From: JBCCXZ01 sp965228005
GTDB lineage: Bacteria; Planctomycetota; Planctomycetia; Pirellulales; Lacipirellulaceae
DNA length: 64,000 bases
NCBI GenBank assembly: GCA_965228005.1
Contig: CBDDGV010000001.1
Coordinates: 496,001 to 560,000, forward strand
Direction: 5' to 3'
The notes below the pieces were generated by a model. It did not search any database. It had not been told where the DNA came from and saw only the letters and a list, made by a program, of their open reading frames with translations. The translations under genes were made by a program, and so were the position numbers. This document shows, in pieces, positions 17,621 through 26,371 of this stretch (within the stretch, counting starts at the first letter, position 1; every line of letters starts with the position of its first letter).

Positions 17621-19249
17621 TTAATCGATCCCAATGGTCACGGGCCATCCTACAAATTGGCGAGCCCCCTGCCGCGTAACGTCTGTATTCCTCGGCCAGC
17701 ATTCGAAAGTGACGGATCGCTGGCTAACGTTCAACCGAATCAAGCCGTAGCCCGCTCCGTTCGAGGCTTGCTCAGGATTCGCGTAAGCGTGCATAGTGAG
17801 CAAGTTCCCGAACCCATCCTCATACTCACCCGTCCACGGCAGCGGGCTATCGGGGGAGCGGTTGCCCCCAGGACGGTCGCCGACCGGCCTCCACCAGCGA
17901 TTGTAGTAGTTGTTCACAATCGCCGGGACGACGAAGGCCCAGGGACCGTCGTTGTGCCGATCGATCCCGTGACGAACAACTGTTGCCAAGTGCTGGTCGC
18001 CGCCCACGTGGATGGCATGGGCGTCCCGAATAGCACGCAACGCGGCGTTTCGCCCCGACTGGGGCCATCCGTTGGAATCGAGATCGGCCAGCATCCGGTT
18101 GTCCTTGTTGTTGGAACCGCCGAACAGGTGAGCCGCGCCGGCGAACCCGGTCTGCGAGAGGACGACCCTCAAGCTGGTGCTATCTCTTTCAGAACCCCAA
18201 GTCCTCAGGAACTCCAGCTGACGTTCGCCGAGTAATGCAAGTCCGGGCAGGTCGATTGCCGCGCGATCGTACTGGGGGTCGTTGATGTGATCGGGCCGCG
18301 GCCCCATCTGCGGAACCTTGCCCAGGGGCCCTGACTTAAATTTACGGTCCTCGATGATTGCGAAATCAACTCCGCCGACTCGCAAGCTGGTGTAGTAAAC
18401 GCCGATTCCCTGTTTGATAGGAGTCGGGTCGAACGGGTCCGGCAGATGGGACGTCTGGCAACGCTCCACCATCTTGACGTACTCGGGATGGAAGAAGTAC
18501 CCGCCGTCGTCTCCCTCCGCCCTCTTGGCTATCTTGCCCCCCTCACCCCACAGATTACCTTGACCGATGTCGTGATCGTCGGGGATCGTCACGCAGGGGC
18601 GATTGCGGAACAACTCACGGAACTGCCAGCCGAAACGCAACCAGGCCGCTGTGTGCTGCCGGTGGTCGTACGATTGATCTCCCGCAAAGAAGATCAAGTC
18701 CGGATCGTGGTGCCCAATGTTCCTGACGTAGTTGGGCCGGGGCCCCCGGTCTTGGTTCGAGTTGCAAGACAGGGCGGCCAGAACGATTTCGTCTTTGTCA
18801 ATGGGGTCTCGAGCTATCCGTCCTGAATAGACGCTGCCCCCCGGGTGCGTGACACGGAACAGCGTGTCTTGCGTGTGATCCCAAGCGTTGACTCGGAAGT
18901 GCGTCGACCACCCTACATCGTTCACCCGCCCAGTGGCGATCGTTCTCCAAGCCCCACCTCGTCTGACTTGCAGGGTGATTTCCCGAGACTCCTCGGGATA
19001 AAGCGGGAACAACTGTGCCGTGAGTTTGAGTGTGCCGTTGGACACGGTGTACAGGGTGAATGCGATCACCTCGTCTCGCGGAGGTCGCAACTCCATGATC
19101 GGCGACTCGGGCCGGTTCCACCAGTCGTTCACGCAGAGCGTGTCCAAGCCCTCGAACGGGGCGGGTACGGGGGGATCGCGACGTTCCTCTGCGAACGAAG
19201 TGGTGGCGAACCAGCAGATAGACCACGCCCAGACTAGAGGTGCTTTCAT
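17621..19249 (-). CDS. PhoD-like phosphatase / metallophosphoesterase
   Basis: A 542-residue secreted enzyme with a signal peptide at residues 1-20. Metal-binding motifs in order are: LAALSCNSN near residue 155, FFAGDQSYDHR, the IPDDHDIG block, and GGDQHLA towards the C-terminus, the typical PhoD arrangement with a Fe/Ca centre. It should hydrolyse phosphodiesters or monoesters outside the cytoplasm. Its start is 6 bases from the stop of the DUF5107 gene, so it is the last gene of the long polysaccharide operon rather than a stand-alone phosphate-starvation gene. A truncated paralogue of its C-terminus lies at 55232-55579. Confidence 0.88.
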   Translation of the reverse strand: MKAPLVWAWSICWFATTSFAEERRDPPVPAPFEGLDTLCVNDWWNRPESPIMELRPPRDEVIAFTLYTVSNGTLKLTAQLFPLYPEESREITLQVRRGGAWRTIATGRVNDVGWSTHFRVNAWDHTQDTLFRVTHPGGSVYSGRIARDPIDKDEIVLAALSCNSNQDRGPRPNYVRNIGHHDPDLIFFAGDQSYDHRQHTAAWLRFGWQFRELFRNRPCVTIPDDHDIGQGNLWGEGGKIAKRAEGDDGGYFFHPEYVKMVERCQTSHLPDPFDPTPIKQGIGVYYTSLRVGGVDFAIIEDRKFKSGPLGKVPQMGPRPDHINDPQYDRAAIDLPGLALLGERQLEFLRTWGSERDSTSLRVVLSQTGFAGAAHLFGGSNNKDNRMLADLDSNGWPQSGRNAALRAIRDAHAIHVGGDQHLATVVRHGIDRHNDGPWAFVVPAIVNNYYNRWWRPVGDRPGGNRSPDSPLPWTGEYEDGFGNLLTMHAYANPEQASNGAGYGLIRLNVSQRSVTFECWPRNTDVTRQGARQFVGWPVTIGID

Positions 19250-19255
19250 CGGTTT

Positions 19256-22200
19256 TCAGCGGTGAGATTCCGGGATTCCTGCCTTGAGGGCGCTAGCCCT
19301 GACTTTCTCTAGTCCGTCGTCAGCCAATTCAAGCAGTCGCTTCGCTGCCTGATGCTTGACCTCGTCCAGGTCGTCTTCGAAGACGAGCAGCAACGGGAGC
19401 GAAGTCGCGAAGTAGTCGATCTGCGCTTGCTCTGCCATTTCTCGAACGGCGAATTGTCGCAGATCATCGAAGAGCGCCTCGGCATCTGAAATGCGACCCA
19501 GCTCGATGAGCGCCAGCCCACGGTAGTAGGAGAGTTCGGAATGCTCAGTAACGGCCATCGCCTGAAAGTCGCCGGCCTCCGCCGCGCTGGCCTCGAACAA
19601 CCCGTTCGCCTGGGACTCCTGCCCAATGGATTGTAGAGCTTTGCCGGTCCAGTAGTTAACGTCCGCTTTGGCCTGCAACAGGTGGTACGCTTCCCCCAGG
19701 TTCTGAGGTGGAGACATGGCGAGTTGGAAGTGCTCCAGCGCTTCAGCCGCCCGGCCCGACTTCAGGGCAGACTGCCCCAAGAGCAGCCGCGCACTTGTGT
19801 ATTGTCTCAGGACTTGCCCTTCACCGCCTTCCCAGGGATGAAACCGTCGGTCGGAGAGGAGCTCGAGTGCCTTCTCCGGCTGATCGGTCTGGTTGTAGAG
19901 CGAGGCGAGCTCGACAGAACAGTCGTCCCGTTCACTAACCAGATCGGGGCGACTCAGGAGGTCATCCAGGCGGTCTTGAACCGGGTCTCCGATCTTCTTG
20001 CGGAGCTGATCGTATTCGTAGAACAACCGCGGGTCGGCCGGGTCGTTCTCTAGTGCCTGCAGGTACGCTTGCCGCGCTTTGCCGGGGTCCCTTTGTATGT
20101 TCCAGTAGGCGATGCCGAGGTTCCGGCAGACGGTCGGGTGCGCTGGAGCGTTCGCCCTAGACGTCTCCCATTGGGCGATGGCCTCCGAGTGCCGTTTGCG
20201 GTCGAACAGGTAGTTTCCCAATCCAAAAGCCGCGTTGGCGTCGGCTGGGTCTTGTTCGAGAGCCCATTGCAGGACGATCTGGTCGTGCACGCGTGAAGGA
20301 AAGAAGTAGTCTGCAGACTGTTCTCTTGCTGCTATGAGCGTAGGGGCTCCAGACCCGGTTTCGATAGCATCCTGAAGCCACGCCAACACGTACCTTGTCA
20401 GCTGAGACCTTTCGAGCGGGTTTGGAACGGCCACCTCAGAGTTTTCGTGTTCACAATGAAGCTGGAGTAGTTCCGCCGCTTGCCGGTAACACCCGCAGTC
20501 CGCGTAGTCGTAGACGATGTCCAACACAGTCTGCGCGTCGTTACGCGACCGTTCGAGAAAGCCTTGAATATCTCCCGATTCGTAGCGCGCCCAGTGGTCT
20601 AAGGGGTCTCGCTGCAAGAGATCGCTCAGTGTTTCTCTTGGGTCTTCTCCAAGCTCCGTTAGGGCGAGGGCCTTTACGATATGCGCCTTGTTCAGTTTCT
20701 GGTTCGTCTCCAGCGATTCGTTGCAGTGTAGAATCGCCTTTTTAAAGTCGCCGCGGCTGCAATCGATCGTGGCGAGCTGATAATAGGCCGCCGATCTCCA
20801 GGAGTAGTCCCAGGCAGCCTTGTAGAGAGCAGCATACGCATCGCTGTCCTTGCCTCGAATGCGGCAAACCGTTCCGAGGTAGTAGTAGGCTTCACCGGTG
20901 CAGGGATTGGGGTGTCGCTCGGTGAGGCGCTCAACTGCTGCTCTCAAGTGCGATTCCGCTTCCCCAAAAGACCCCTGACTCAGCTTACGGCGTCCCCAGG
21001 CGATGTTTGCACGAGCGTCTTGCGGGTCGCGACGCAAGGCTTCTTGCCAATAAGGTTCCGGGTAACGTGTCGGATGCCGGTACTGATCGAGGTGCTCAGC
21101 CGTCAGGTTAAGCTGTTCAATGGTCTCCGTCTCTTGCGGCGCCGGCGGCTCAGTAGCGACCGCCCGCTTTCTTGGGGAGTCGCCTTTCTGCGGCGGTCGG
21201 TACTCAACGAGTAGCCTGCCCTTGGCGTCGTAGACGGCGAAGTGCAAGTCGTTCGGATTCTCCCCGCCAAGGCGGCATGATGAGTTCTTCCAGGGACCTC
21301 CAGGAGACAGCGTGAGCGACTCCTTCAGGACCTGCCGATCCCCCTCGCGCAACACGATCTGGGCATCGCTCACCTCGCGGGAGACGACCACCCCGAGGTC
21401 GATGCCCCCGTCTACTTCAACAACAACCCTGACCGCCGCGTCTTCTGTCGCGTTTTGAACCGGGCCGACCGATTGGTATGGCCACCAGAACTGTGAGAAC
21501 GTCTTTGTCTCGTAGGGATGCAAATAGGAGAAGTCCGGCTGGTTGTCGGTGAATACGCCAGCCATCAACTCGACGTACGGGCCGTTATTGTCGGTGAGCT
21601 CACGATCCCACGCCCAACCGAACTCGTGGTTGCCCCACGTCCACTGCTTCTTGCCGGGGGAAATGTGACGGTTTGCGACGTGAACGAACCCACCCTGTTT
21701 GTCGAAGTCGTAGCCGCCGAAGAAGCCGAACTCCGTCTCGCACACCATGTAGCTGGTGGGGACGGGGATGTTGCGGTAGCGAGTCAGGTCGTTCGCCCCC
21801 TGCCGGGCCGCGTAGTCGACCCCGTAGTAGTCGTTGTTGGCGATCGGGAAAGTGCTCTGAGCGCGGACGGCGTGGTCGGCAACGTAATGGACGTCGGGAG
21901 GGAAGAAGCTCTGGTAGGCGTCGTGCACCCTGGCCGCTACGTTGGCCCACCACAAGAAGGTCTGAGTAAACGGAGTCCTGTTGTAGAGTTGTGCGCGCAA
22001 CTCGACGAGCGCACTGCCGGGCCTGAGCCGGATGCCGTGCATGCCTTTCAGCCGGTTGAGTGGGTCGTGCTCCGACATCCACACAGTGTAGGAGCCGTCC
22101 GGTTCCTGTTCGACATGAACGTCCGCGGGCATGAACGTGCCAGGGCGGTGGTGCTGCGGCCAGTTGAACTCAACCCCGCCGGAGATCCAAGGGCCCGCCA

Positions 22201-22519
22201 GCCCCACCAGTGCGGGCTTGATCACGTCCTGCCGGTAAAAGAAGTCGTAGTCGTCATTGCTCTTGTCCTGGGCAATGAAGATCCGACCGCCGATCTCCGG
22301 CATCAGAACCAGCCGGACGAAGTCGTTCTCCAGCCGGACGGTGTCGTACTCCTTCGGTCGAGCATCGTCGTAGACCTTGTCGATGAACGGCACCGGATAG
22401 ACCTTGCCGCAAGAGCCTTGGTAGACACGGTTCTCGAAGAACATGGGGTTCTTCTCTGGCGCACCCAATCCGTAGGTTGGAATGGTCGCCTTTTCACGAA
22501 TGCATTGAACCGTAGTCAT
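19256..22519 (-). CDS. DUF5107 protein with TPR repeats
   Basis: A 1087-residue protein without a signal peptide. The N-terminal 400 residues form a DUF5107 domain (RLVLMPEIGGRIF, GGVEFNWPQHH, LWWANVAARVH, FSYLHPYETKTFSQFWWPY), an aldose-epimerase/galactose-mutarotase-like fold. The remainder contains many TPR-like helical pairs (ANIAWGRRKLSQG, AFGLGNYLFDRKRHSEA). DUF5107 proteins sit in carbohydrate-utilisation loci; a glycoside-active role is plausible but unproven. The frame runs upstream to 22708 into the SDR gene; the ATG at 22519 has GAGG eight bases before it and avoids overlap. Confidence 0.85.
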   Translation of the reverse strand: MTTVQCIREKATIPTYGLGAPEKNPMFFENRVYQGSCGKVYPVPFIDKVYDDARPKEYDTVRLENDFVRLVLMPEIGGRIFIAQDKSNDDYDFFYRQDVIKPALVGLAGPWISGGVEFNWPQHHRPGTFMPADVHVEQEPDGSYTVWMSEHDPLNRLKGMHGIRLRPGSALVELRAQLYNRTPFTQTFLWWANVAARVHDAYQSFFPPDVHYVADHAVRAQSTFPIANNDYYGVDYAARQGANDLTRYRNIPVPTSYMVCETEFGFFGGYDFDKQGGFVHVANRHISPGKKQWTWGNHEFGWAWDRELTDNNGPYVELMAGVFTDNQPDFSYLHPYETKTFSQFWWPYQSVGPVQNATEDAAVRVVVEVDGGIDLGVVVSREVSDAQIVLREGDRQVLKESLTLSPGGPWKNSSCRLGGENPNDLHFAVYDAKGRLLVEYRPPQKGDSPRKRAVATEPPAPQETETIEQLNLTAEHLDQYRHPTRYPEPYWQEALRRDPQDARANIAWGRRKLSQGSFGEAESHLRAAVERLTERHPNPCTGEAYYYLGTVCRIRGKDSDAYAALYKAAWDYSWRSAAYYQLATIDCSRGDFKKAILHCNESLETNQKLNKAHIVKALALTELGEDPRETLSDLLQRDPLDHWARYESGDIQGFLERSRNDAQTVLDIVYDYADCGCYRQAAELLQLHCEHENSEVAVPNPLERSQLTRYVLAWLQDAIETGSGAPTLIAAREQSADYFFPSRVHDQIVLQWALEQDPADANAAFGLGNYLFDRKRHSEAIAQWETSRANAPAHPTVCRNLGIAYWNIQRDPGKARQAYLQALENDPADPRLFYEYDQLRKKIGDPVQDRLDDLLSRPDLVSERDDCSVELASLYNQTDQPEKALELLSDRRFHPWEGGEGQVLRQYTSARLLLGQSALKSGRAAEALEHFQLAMSPPQNLGEAYHLLQAKADVNYWTGKALQSIGQESQANGLFEASAAEAGDFQAMAVTEHSELSYYRGLALIELGRISDAEALFDDLRQFAVREMAEQAQIDYFATSLPLLLVFEDDLDEVKHQAAKRLLELADDGLEKVRASALKAGIPESHR

Positions 22520-22637
22520 TCTGTCGTCCTCGTCGTTAGCTGCCGTACGTTCTTTCGGCGTCTCTTCCGATAGGTTCCGCATAGGAGGCGTAGCGTAATC
22601 TGAGCGTTTGTGAGCTCGCTGAAGTGGAGCCGCAGAC

Positions 22638-23441
22638 TCAGTCACGGTCCTGTATGAGTGCCGCCCTTCCGCCGTCAACGAGTAGGGTCGTTCCGGAGAT
22701 GAACCCACACAGCCCGCTGGCCAGGAACGCGGTCAGGTTCCCGATGTCTTCGACGGAACCGATCCGGCCTACGGGGTGACTCGCTTCGGTTCTGGCCCGC
22801 TCCTCATCGGGGTCGGGAAAGCTCTCGAACCAGGTATCCGCACCCGCTGTCTGTATGAACCCCGGCGCGATGCCAATCGAGCGGACGCCGGGGCCCCACT
22901 CGATCGCCAGCGATTGAACGAGGGCTACCAGGCCCGCCTTCGCGACGTTGTAAGGGAAGCAACCCGGGATGGTTGCAAACGCGTGGTTCGACGTGATGAC
23001 GATGATCACCCCGGGCTCGGAGACGTTGCCCATCAAGTAAGGCCTCGCGGCTTGCGCCAGCCGCCAATGGGAAGCGAGGTCCAGGTTCATGCATTCTTCC
23101 CAATCCTCTTCCGCACACTCCTGCGCCCCCTTAAAGACGTTCCTGCCGGCGTTGGATATCAAGATGTCCAGTCCGCCGAGACTCTCAACGGCTTGTTGAA
23201 CCAATTGCGTCGGCGCCTGTGATTGCGAGATATCGACAGCGAAGTAGTGCGATTGCCGATCAAGACCGCGCATCGACTCGGTAAAGGATCTTGCGCCCGA
23301 GGATTCTGCCGAACTCCTGCCGCAGCCGGCGACGTCGCAGCCCGCCTCGGCCAGCTTAGCGGCTATGCCCGCACCGAGTCCGCTGGTGACACCGGTCACG
23401 AGAGCCCGTTTCCCAGTCAGATCAATCTCTAGTGGCACCAA
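22638..23441 (-). CDS. SDR-family oxidoreductase (candidate sugar dehydrogenase)
   Basis: A 267-residue short-chain dehydrogenase. Cofactor motif TGVTSGLG at about residues 17-24, NAG in the LISNAGRN block, catalytic Ser in VITSN and the YNVAK pair, then the LLVDGG C-terminus. In this setting, next to a sugar-acid dehydratase and a lactonase, oxidation of an aldose (for instance galactose) or of a sugar acid is the likely job; sequence alone does not fix the substrate. Confidence 0.85.
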   Translation of the reverse strand: MVPLEIDLTGKRALVTGVTSGLGAGIAAKLAEAGCDVAGCGRSSAESSGARSFTESMRGLDRQSHYFAVDISQSQAPTQLVQQAVESLGGLDILISNAGRNVFKGAQECAEEDWEECMNLDLASHWRLAQAARPYLMGNVSEPGVIIVITSNHAFATIPGCFPYNVAKAGLVALVQSLAIEWGPGVRSIGIAPGFIQTAGADTWFESFPDPDEERARTEASHPVGRIGSVEDIGNLTAFLASGLCGFISGTTLLVDGGRAALIQDRD

Positions 23442-23464
23442 GACACCTTTGTATTTCAGACACG

Positions 23465-24631
23465 CTAGACGTAGAAGTTTTCTCTACCCGACACGTCCCG
23501 CACGCCCGGCCGCCGCTCCATCTCTTCTTCGACCAAGTCGACCCCCAGCCCCGGTCGGTCAGACAGATTCAGGTAGCCGTTCTCGACCTCGAGGGGGTGA
23601 TCAATGACCTCGTCACGCCACGAAACGTCGTTGAGCATGAACTCGCAACGGAAGAAGTTCGGGATCGCTGCGCAGACGTGTGCGCTCGCCAGTGTGCTGA
23701 GTGGGCCATTCGGGTTGTGGGGGGCGATCAGCACTCCGTAGGACTCCGCCATCGAGGCGATCCGCCTCATTTCCGACGGCCCGCCGCAGCGGGTGATGTC
23801 CGGCATGACCACCTCGCAGATATGCTGTTCTAGCACCGGCCGCAAACCGAAGCGCGTGTAGTGCCGCTCACCTACGCAGATCGGCACCTGCGAGGGCAGC
23901 CGCTCCCGCAGAGCCTTCAGCACACTGAGGTTCTCCGGCCCGGCCGGCTCTTCGAACCACGTGACCCCGAGCGGGGACAGGCGATGAGCCATCTTTACCG
24001 CCATCTCGAAGTTGAGCAGGGCGTGGGTCTCGATCATGATGTCGAAGCTTGGCCCCACCGCCTCGCGGACCGCCTTGGTGACGTCGAATGCAAGGTCTTG
24101 CTGGTCCGTGGTGAGGGACAGGTTTGTCTGCAGATCGTCGCTGTAGAAGTAGTTCGTATGAGCGAACGGGTCGAACTTCAGCCCGGTGAAGCCAAGTTCT
24201 CGCACCCGTTCGGCTTGTCGGCCGTAGTCCTCGGGAGTGTGCTCTCCTCCCGTGAACCAGTAGTTGGCGTAGAGCAAGACCTCGGTGCGAAACGCCCCGC
24301 CGAGCAGCTGGTAGCACGGGCACTGGAGCACCTTGCCCTTCAGGTCCAGCAGGGCCATGTCGAGTCCGCTGATAGCGCACAGGCTGGCGCCGTACGGCCC
24401 GACCCAATTGAGGTCACGGAACAGTTTGTTCCAGACGAAGTCGGTCCGCAGCGGGTCCATCCCGATGACACGCTCGCCGATGTGCCGCGCCGCCTCCTCG
24501 ATGATGGGGCTGCCGGGCCAGTTCGTCGCCTCCCCGACCCCGGTGACGCCGGAGTCGGTGTACACCTTCAGCATGGTCCAGTTGTACTTAATCCCTTCAA
24601 CAAGCCAGACCTTGACGTCGGTTATCTTCAT
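23465..24631 (-). CDS. Mandelate racemase/muconate lactonizing enzyme family, sugar-acid dehydratase
   Basis: A 388-residue enolase-superfamily protein. Metal and acid residues typical of galactonate/gluconate dehydratases are seen: an acidic cluster in MIETHALLNF, FEEPAGP (Glu), VGERHY (Glu) and APHNPNGP (His). It would convert an aldonate such as D-galactonate to the 2-keto-3-deoxy sugar acid. A longer frame to 24700 overlaps the lactonase gene; the ATG at 24631 begins with the conserved KITDVKVWLV strand. It sits in an operon with a lactonase and an SDR. Confidence 0.87.
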   Translation of the reverse strand: MKITDVKVWLVEGIKYNWTMLKVYTDSGVTGVGEATNWPGSPIIEEAARHIGERVIGMDPLRTDFVWNKLFRDLNWVGPYGASLCAISGLDMALLDLKGKVLQCPCYQLLGGAFRTEVLLYANYWFTGGEHTPEDYGRQAERVRELGFTGLKFDPFAHTNYFYSDDLQTNLSLTTDQQDLAFDVTKAVREAVGPSFDIMIETHALLNFEMAVKMAHRLSPLGVTWFEEPAGPENLSVLKALRERLPSQVPICVGERHYTRFGLRPVLEQHICEVVMPDITRCGGPSEMRRIASMAESYGVLIAPHNPNGPLSTLASAHVCAAIPNFFRCEFMLNDVSWRDEVIDHPLEVENGYLNLSDRPGLGVDLVEEEMERRPGVRDVSGRENFYV

Positions 24632-24674
24632 ATGCAAGAGCCTTACACAACCGTGGCAGCAGCCTTTTTGCGTA

Positions 24675-25559
24675 CTAGGTATCGTCGAATGAAGCCACAC
24701 AGGCTTGGGGTAACCCCGTGACCCCGGGTCGGCAGGAAAAAATGCCGCCCGCAGGAGACGCGACGCCGCCCGACGACTCGCCTCCGCCGAAATTGGCGGT
24801 GGTGATGTACAGTCGATCCAATTCAGGTCCGCCGAAACAGCACGAAGTCACCTGGGGAACAGGCAGCTCAACCCGTTCCATCAGTTCTCCAGTTCGTCCG
24901 CTATAGCAATGAACGGCAGAGCCTTCCCACAGGGCGACCCACACATTGCCGTTGGAGTCAACCGTCAAGCCATCCGGACTGCCCCGGTCGACCGGGGCCT
25001 CGACCAATGCTTGCCTGTCTGAGATCGCACCCGTGTTGACGTCGCAATAGAAAACGTCGATGCGTTGAGTCGCGGTGTCGATGTAGTAGAACCTCGCACC
25101 GTCTGGCGACCAGCCGAGGCCGTTAGAGATCGTCACGTCGCTCAACACCTGACGGACGGTCTTGTCGCGGGCCACGCAATACAACGACCCGGCCGAAGGG
25201 TTGGCGTTGAGGTTCATCGTGCCCGCCCAGAAGCGGCCCACTGGGTCGCACTTTCCGTCGTTGAAGCGGTTCTCCGGCTTGTCTTCCTCGACCACGGCAA
25301 TTCTCTCGAAAGCCCCGGACTGCCAGTCGAGCAACCCCAGCTCGCGACGACGGCCGACGACCCACCGGCCATCTCGGCATGGTACCGCGACGCTCAGGAG
25401 GTCGCCGAGCGCACGGCTTTGGTTGATTCCAGAGACCACATCCAGTCGGTTCAGTTCACCGGAAGTGATGCTCACCCACCACAGCGCATCGTCGTGCCAC
25501 ACCGGTCCCTCGGCGAGTTCACACTTCCCGTCGTAGATGAGGTCGACGTCGATTCCCAT
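24675..25559 (-). CDS. SMP-30/gluconolactonase-family lactonase
   Basis: A 294-residue six-bladed beta-propeller. The metal-binding Glu in ELAEGPVW, Asn in RFNDGKCDP, SNGLGWSPDG and GSPDGLTVD match the SMP-30 family. Predicted to open an aldonolactone to the aldonate used by the neighbouring dehydratase. The frame runs further upstream in the wrong context; the ATG at 25559 lies 14 bases after the RraA-like stop and gives the family's length. Confidence 0.87.
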   Translation of the reverse strand: MGIDVDLIYDGKCELAEGPVWHDDALWWVSITSGELNRLDVVSGINQSRALGDLLSVAVPCRDGRWVVGRRRELGLLDWQSGAFERIAVVEEDKPENRFNDGKCDPVGRFWAGTMNLNANPSAGSLYCVARDKTVRQVLSDVTISNGLGWSPDGARFYYIDTATQRIDVFYCDVNTGAISDRQALVEAPVDRGSPDGLTVDSNGNVWVALWEGSAVHCYSGRTGELMERVELPVPQVTSCCFGGPELDRLYITTANFGGGESSGGVASPAGGIFSCRPGVTGLPQACVASFDDT

Positions 25560-25573
25560 GGGATGCCCCGTGC

Positions 25574-26269
25574 CTACATAATCCCGTAACGGTCCCAAGC
25601 CTCTTGGGCGCCCATCCCGCCTTTGATCGCTTCGAAGACCGTCCGCTCCCCCCGGGCCTTTTCCAGTGAGAGGCAGATGGTCTCTTCCTCGATCGAGCGC
25701 GGGACGACGCAGACGCCGTCGATGTCGCCGAAAACGAGGTCGCCCGAGTTCACGACAACCTCCCCGAAGCGAATCCGGCACCGCATGTCGATCACCTTGC
25801 CGCGGGGTCGCTGGTCTTGGGCGTACCGCCCCATCGAGAAGGTCGGGAACCCCAACTCCAGGATCCCCGGGGTATCGCGCGAGTAGCCGTTCACGACCGC
25901 CCCGACGGCCCCTCGGTTCATCGCTGCGGTGCTCATCAGCTCGCCCCACAACGCATACGTCGGTGAGGAGCCGGAGCAGATATACACGTCGCCCGGGTTC
26001 AGGTCGTCCAGAGCCTTGAGCATCAACCCGAACGGCCGGTTCAATAATTCATTGGAACGCCCCGGACCTTCCCCGCCTTGATCGTCTGTTTCGAGAACGG
26101 TCATGGCCCGCCCGACGATGACCATGTCGTCGCGGAGGGGCTGGATCTCCGGCGGCAGAAACTGCGTCAGAAACCCCAACTGGTCCATGATGTCGCCCAC
26201 GACAGCGGTAAACAGCTCCCTCCTGCAAAGCTCGAACAGCTCCGCATCACTCGACCAGCTTGTTTGCAT
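25574..26269 (-). CDS. RraA-family protein (keto-acid aldolase-like)
   Basis: A 231-residue member of the RraA/4-hydroxy-4-methyl-2-oxoglutarate aldolase family, with the GELMSTAAMNRG loop, the VVNGYSRDT block (Arg/Asp of the active site) and GDLVFGDIDGVCVVP. In catabolic operons such proteins are usually metal-dependent aldolases or decarboxylases of keto acids. The role here is unclear; it could act on a keto-deoxy sugar acid. Confidence 0.8.
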   Translation of the reverse strand: MQTSWSSDAELFELCRRELFTAVVGDIMDQLGFLTQFLPPEIQPLRDDMVIVGRAMTVLETDDQGGEGPGRSNELLNRPFGLMLKALDDLNPGDVYICSGSSPTYALWGELMSTAAMNRGAVGAVVNGYSRDTPGILELGFPTFSMGRYAQDQRPRGKVIDMRCRIRFGEVVVNSGDLVFGDIDGVCVVPRSIEEETICLSLEKARGERTVFEAIKGGMGAQEAWDRYGIM

Positions 26270-26371
26270 CGCGACTCCTCCTGCTAGTCCGTGTGCTGAC
26301 GACCGAACAAGGGTGATCGGTCTGGTACTCTTCGAAAGGGGACGATCATTTCCGTTAGTGCACTGGTCAGG

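Noticed and set aside
22520..22708. N-terminal extension of the DUF5107 protein
   Set aside because: It would overlap the SDR gene by 71 bases, and its sequence has no domain; the ATG at 22519 has a good ribosome binding site.
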